A stretch of DNA of 5,976 nucleotides, taken from NCBI GenBank assembly GCA_017612655.1, contig JAGAFM010000110.1, positions 1-5,976 on the forward strand. The letters run 5' to 3'. This DNA comes from Clostridia bacterium (lineage in GTDB: Bacteria; Bacillota; Clostridia; Oscillospirales; CAG-272). Position numbers and translations under genes: made by a program. Positions 5,637 through 5,976 of this stretch are shown here, one piece after another. Numbering within the stretch: position 1 is the stretch's first letter; each line of letters opens with the position of its first letter. The notes beneath the pieces are model-generated. The model made no database searches. It was given only the letters and a program-made list of their open reading frames with translations, and had not been told where the DNA came from.

Positions 5637-5669
5637 AAAAAAGAAAAAATGCAGTATGATCATACTGCA
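5637..5669 (-). terminator. Rho-independent terminator of the rRNA operon
   Basis: A perfect 20-base palindrome, TGCAGTATGATCATACTGCA (5650-5669), folds as an 8-base-pair stem with a GATC loop. On the minus strand it is followed by TTTTTTCTTTTTT (5649-5637), a strong U-tract. It lies about 60 bases after the 23S 3' end and 26 bases before the malic enzyme start. Confidence 0.85.
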
Positions 5670-5687
5670 CATATTGGGAAATGCCCA
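5659..5687 (-). promoter_or_regulatory. Candidate malic enzyme promoter overlapping the terminator palindrome
   Basis: On the minus strand TGGGCA (5687-5682; four of six matches to TTGACA) and TATGAT (5664-5659; five of six matches to TATAAT) are 17 bases apart. Initiation would fall near 5652, inside the second arm of the palindrome, so RNA made here would lack the first arm and escape termination. This is the only plausible promoter I find between the 23S gene and the malic enzyme, but the -35 match is modest. Confidence 0.4.
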
Positions 5688-5729
5688 TTGAAAACCGAAT
5701 CAGAAGCAAAGGACTCATTGGAACGCAGT

Positions 5730-5976
5730 TCAAGCCCTCGACCGATTAGTATCACTCAGCTGAACACATTACTGTGCTTACACCTGTGACCTATCAACCT
5801 CGTAGTCTGCAAGGGGTCTTACCAGCTTGTGCTGTGGGATATCTCATCTTGAGGTGTGTTTCACGCTTAGATGCCTTCAGCGTTTCTCACATCCGTACGC
5901 GGCTATCCAGCTATGCTCCTGGCGGAACAACTGGTGCACCGGCGGTACGTCCATCCCGGTCCTCTCGTACTAAGGA
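5730..5976 (-). rRNA. rrl: 23S ribosomal RNA, 3' end (partial)
   Basis: The reverse complement of this segment is the last ~247 bases of 23S rRNA. It includes the sarcin-ricin loop AGTACGAGAGGACC (minus strand, 5971-5958), the conserved CTAAGCGTGAAACACACC region (5871-5854), and the terminal GATACTAATCGGTCGAGGGC (5753-5734). The exact mature 3' end is uncertain by a few bases. The gene continues beyond the right edge. No 5S rRNA or tRNA follows; the next feature is the terminator at 5669-5637. Confidence 0.97.

Noticed and set aside
5611..5733. N-terminal extension of malic enzyme into the 23S rRNA region
   Set aside because: It would read through the rRNA terminator and the 23S 3' end. The shorter start has a good ribosome-binding site and the usual family length.

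Overview
The window looks like a chromosomal segment from a Gram-positive anaerobe of the Firmicutes (Clostridia-like). The basis is the RpoA sequence, which is closer in style to Bacillus/Clostridium RpoA than to proteobacterial RpoA, strong Shine-Dalgarno sites, the FAD oxidoreductase/DUF1667 gene pair, a lipoprotein with a Glu/Thr/Pro linker, and the 23S 3' end sequence. Composition is moderately GC-rich by eye. Genus and species cannot be read from this sequence.

Left half, plus strand: the last 28 codons of an unrecognised gene (1-87); a 177-base gap with several potential RNA hairpins; then three tightly packed genes. These are an NAD(P)/FAD-dependent oxidoreductase (265-1557), a DUF1667 protein whose start overlaps that stop as ATGA (1554-1922), and a CapA-family lipoprotein whose start overlaps the DUF1667 stop by 7 bases (1916-3070). 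They are probably one transcript. The oxidoreductase/DUF1667 pair is usually found with glycerol-3-phosphate oxidation genes, but no glycerol-3-phosphate dehydrogenase is visible here. The plus-strand genes end at a bidirectional terminator (about 3160-3205) shared with the converging rpoA.

Right half, minus strand, in transcription order: the 3' end of a 23S rRNA (5976 to about 5730), with no 5S rRNA behind it; a perfect-palindrome terminator with a long U-tract (5637-5669); a short bacterial malic enzyme (5610-4435); a consensus-like promoter (4426-4398); a roughly 175-base structured leader; and rpoA (4216-3218). This rpoA lies outside the usual ribosomal-protein operon: no rpsK/rpsD precede it and no rplQ follows it. 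It is also divergent at motifs that are normally well conserved. A second alpha subunit or a relocated sole copy are both possible.

The most interesting material is the displaced, divergent rpoA with its own strong promoter and structured leader. Next come the compact rRNA-terminator/malic-enzyme junction, where a possible promoter lies inside the terminator palindrome, and the Shine-Dalgarno/hairpin/start arrangement before the FAD oxidoreductase. No CRISPR array, insertion sequence, tRNA or phage gene was seen.
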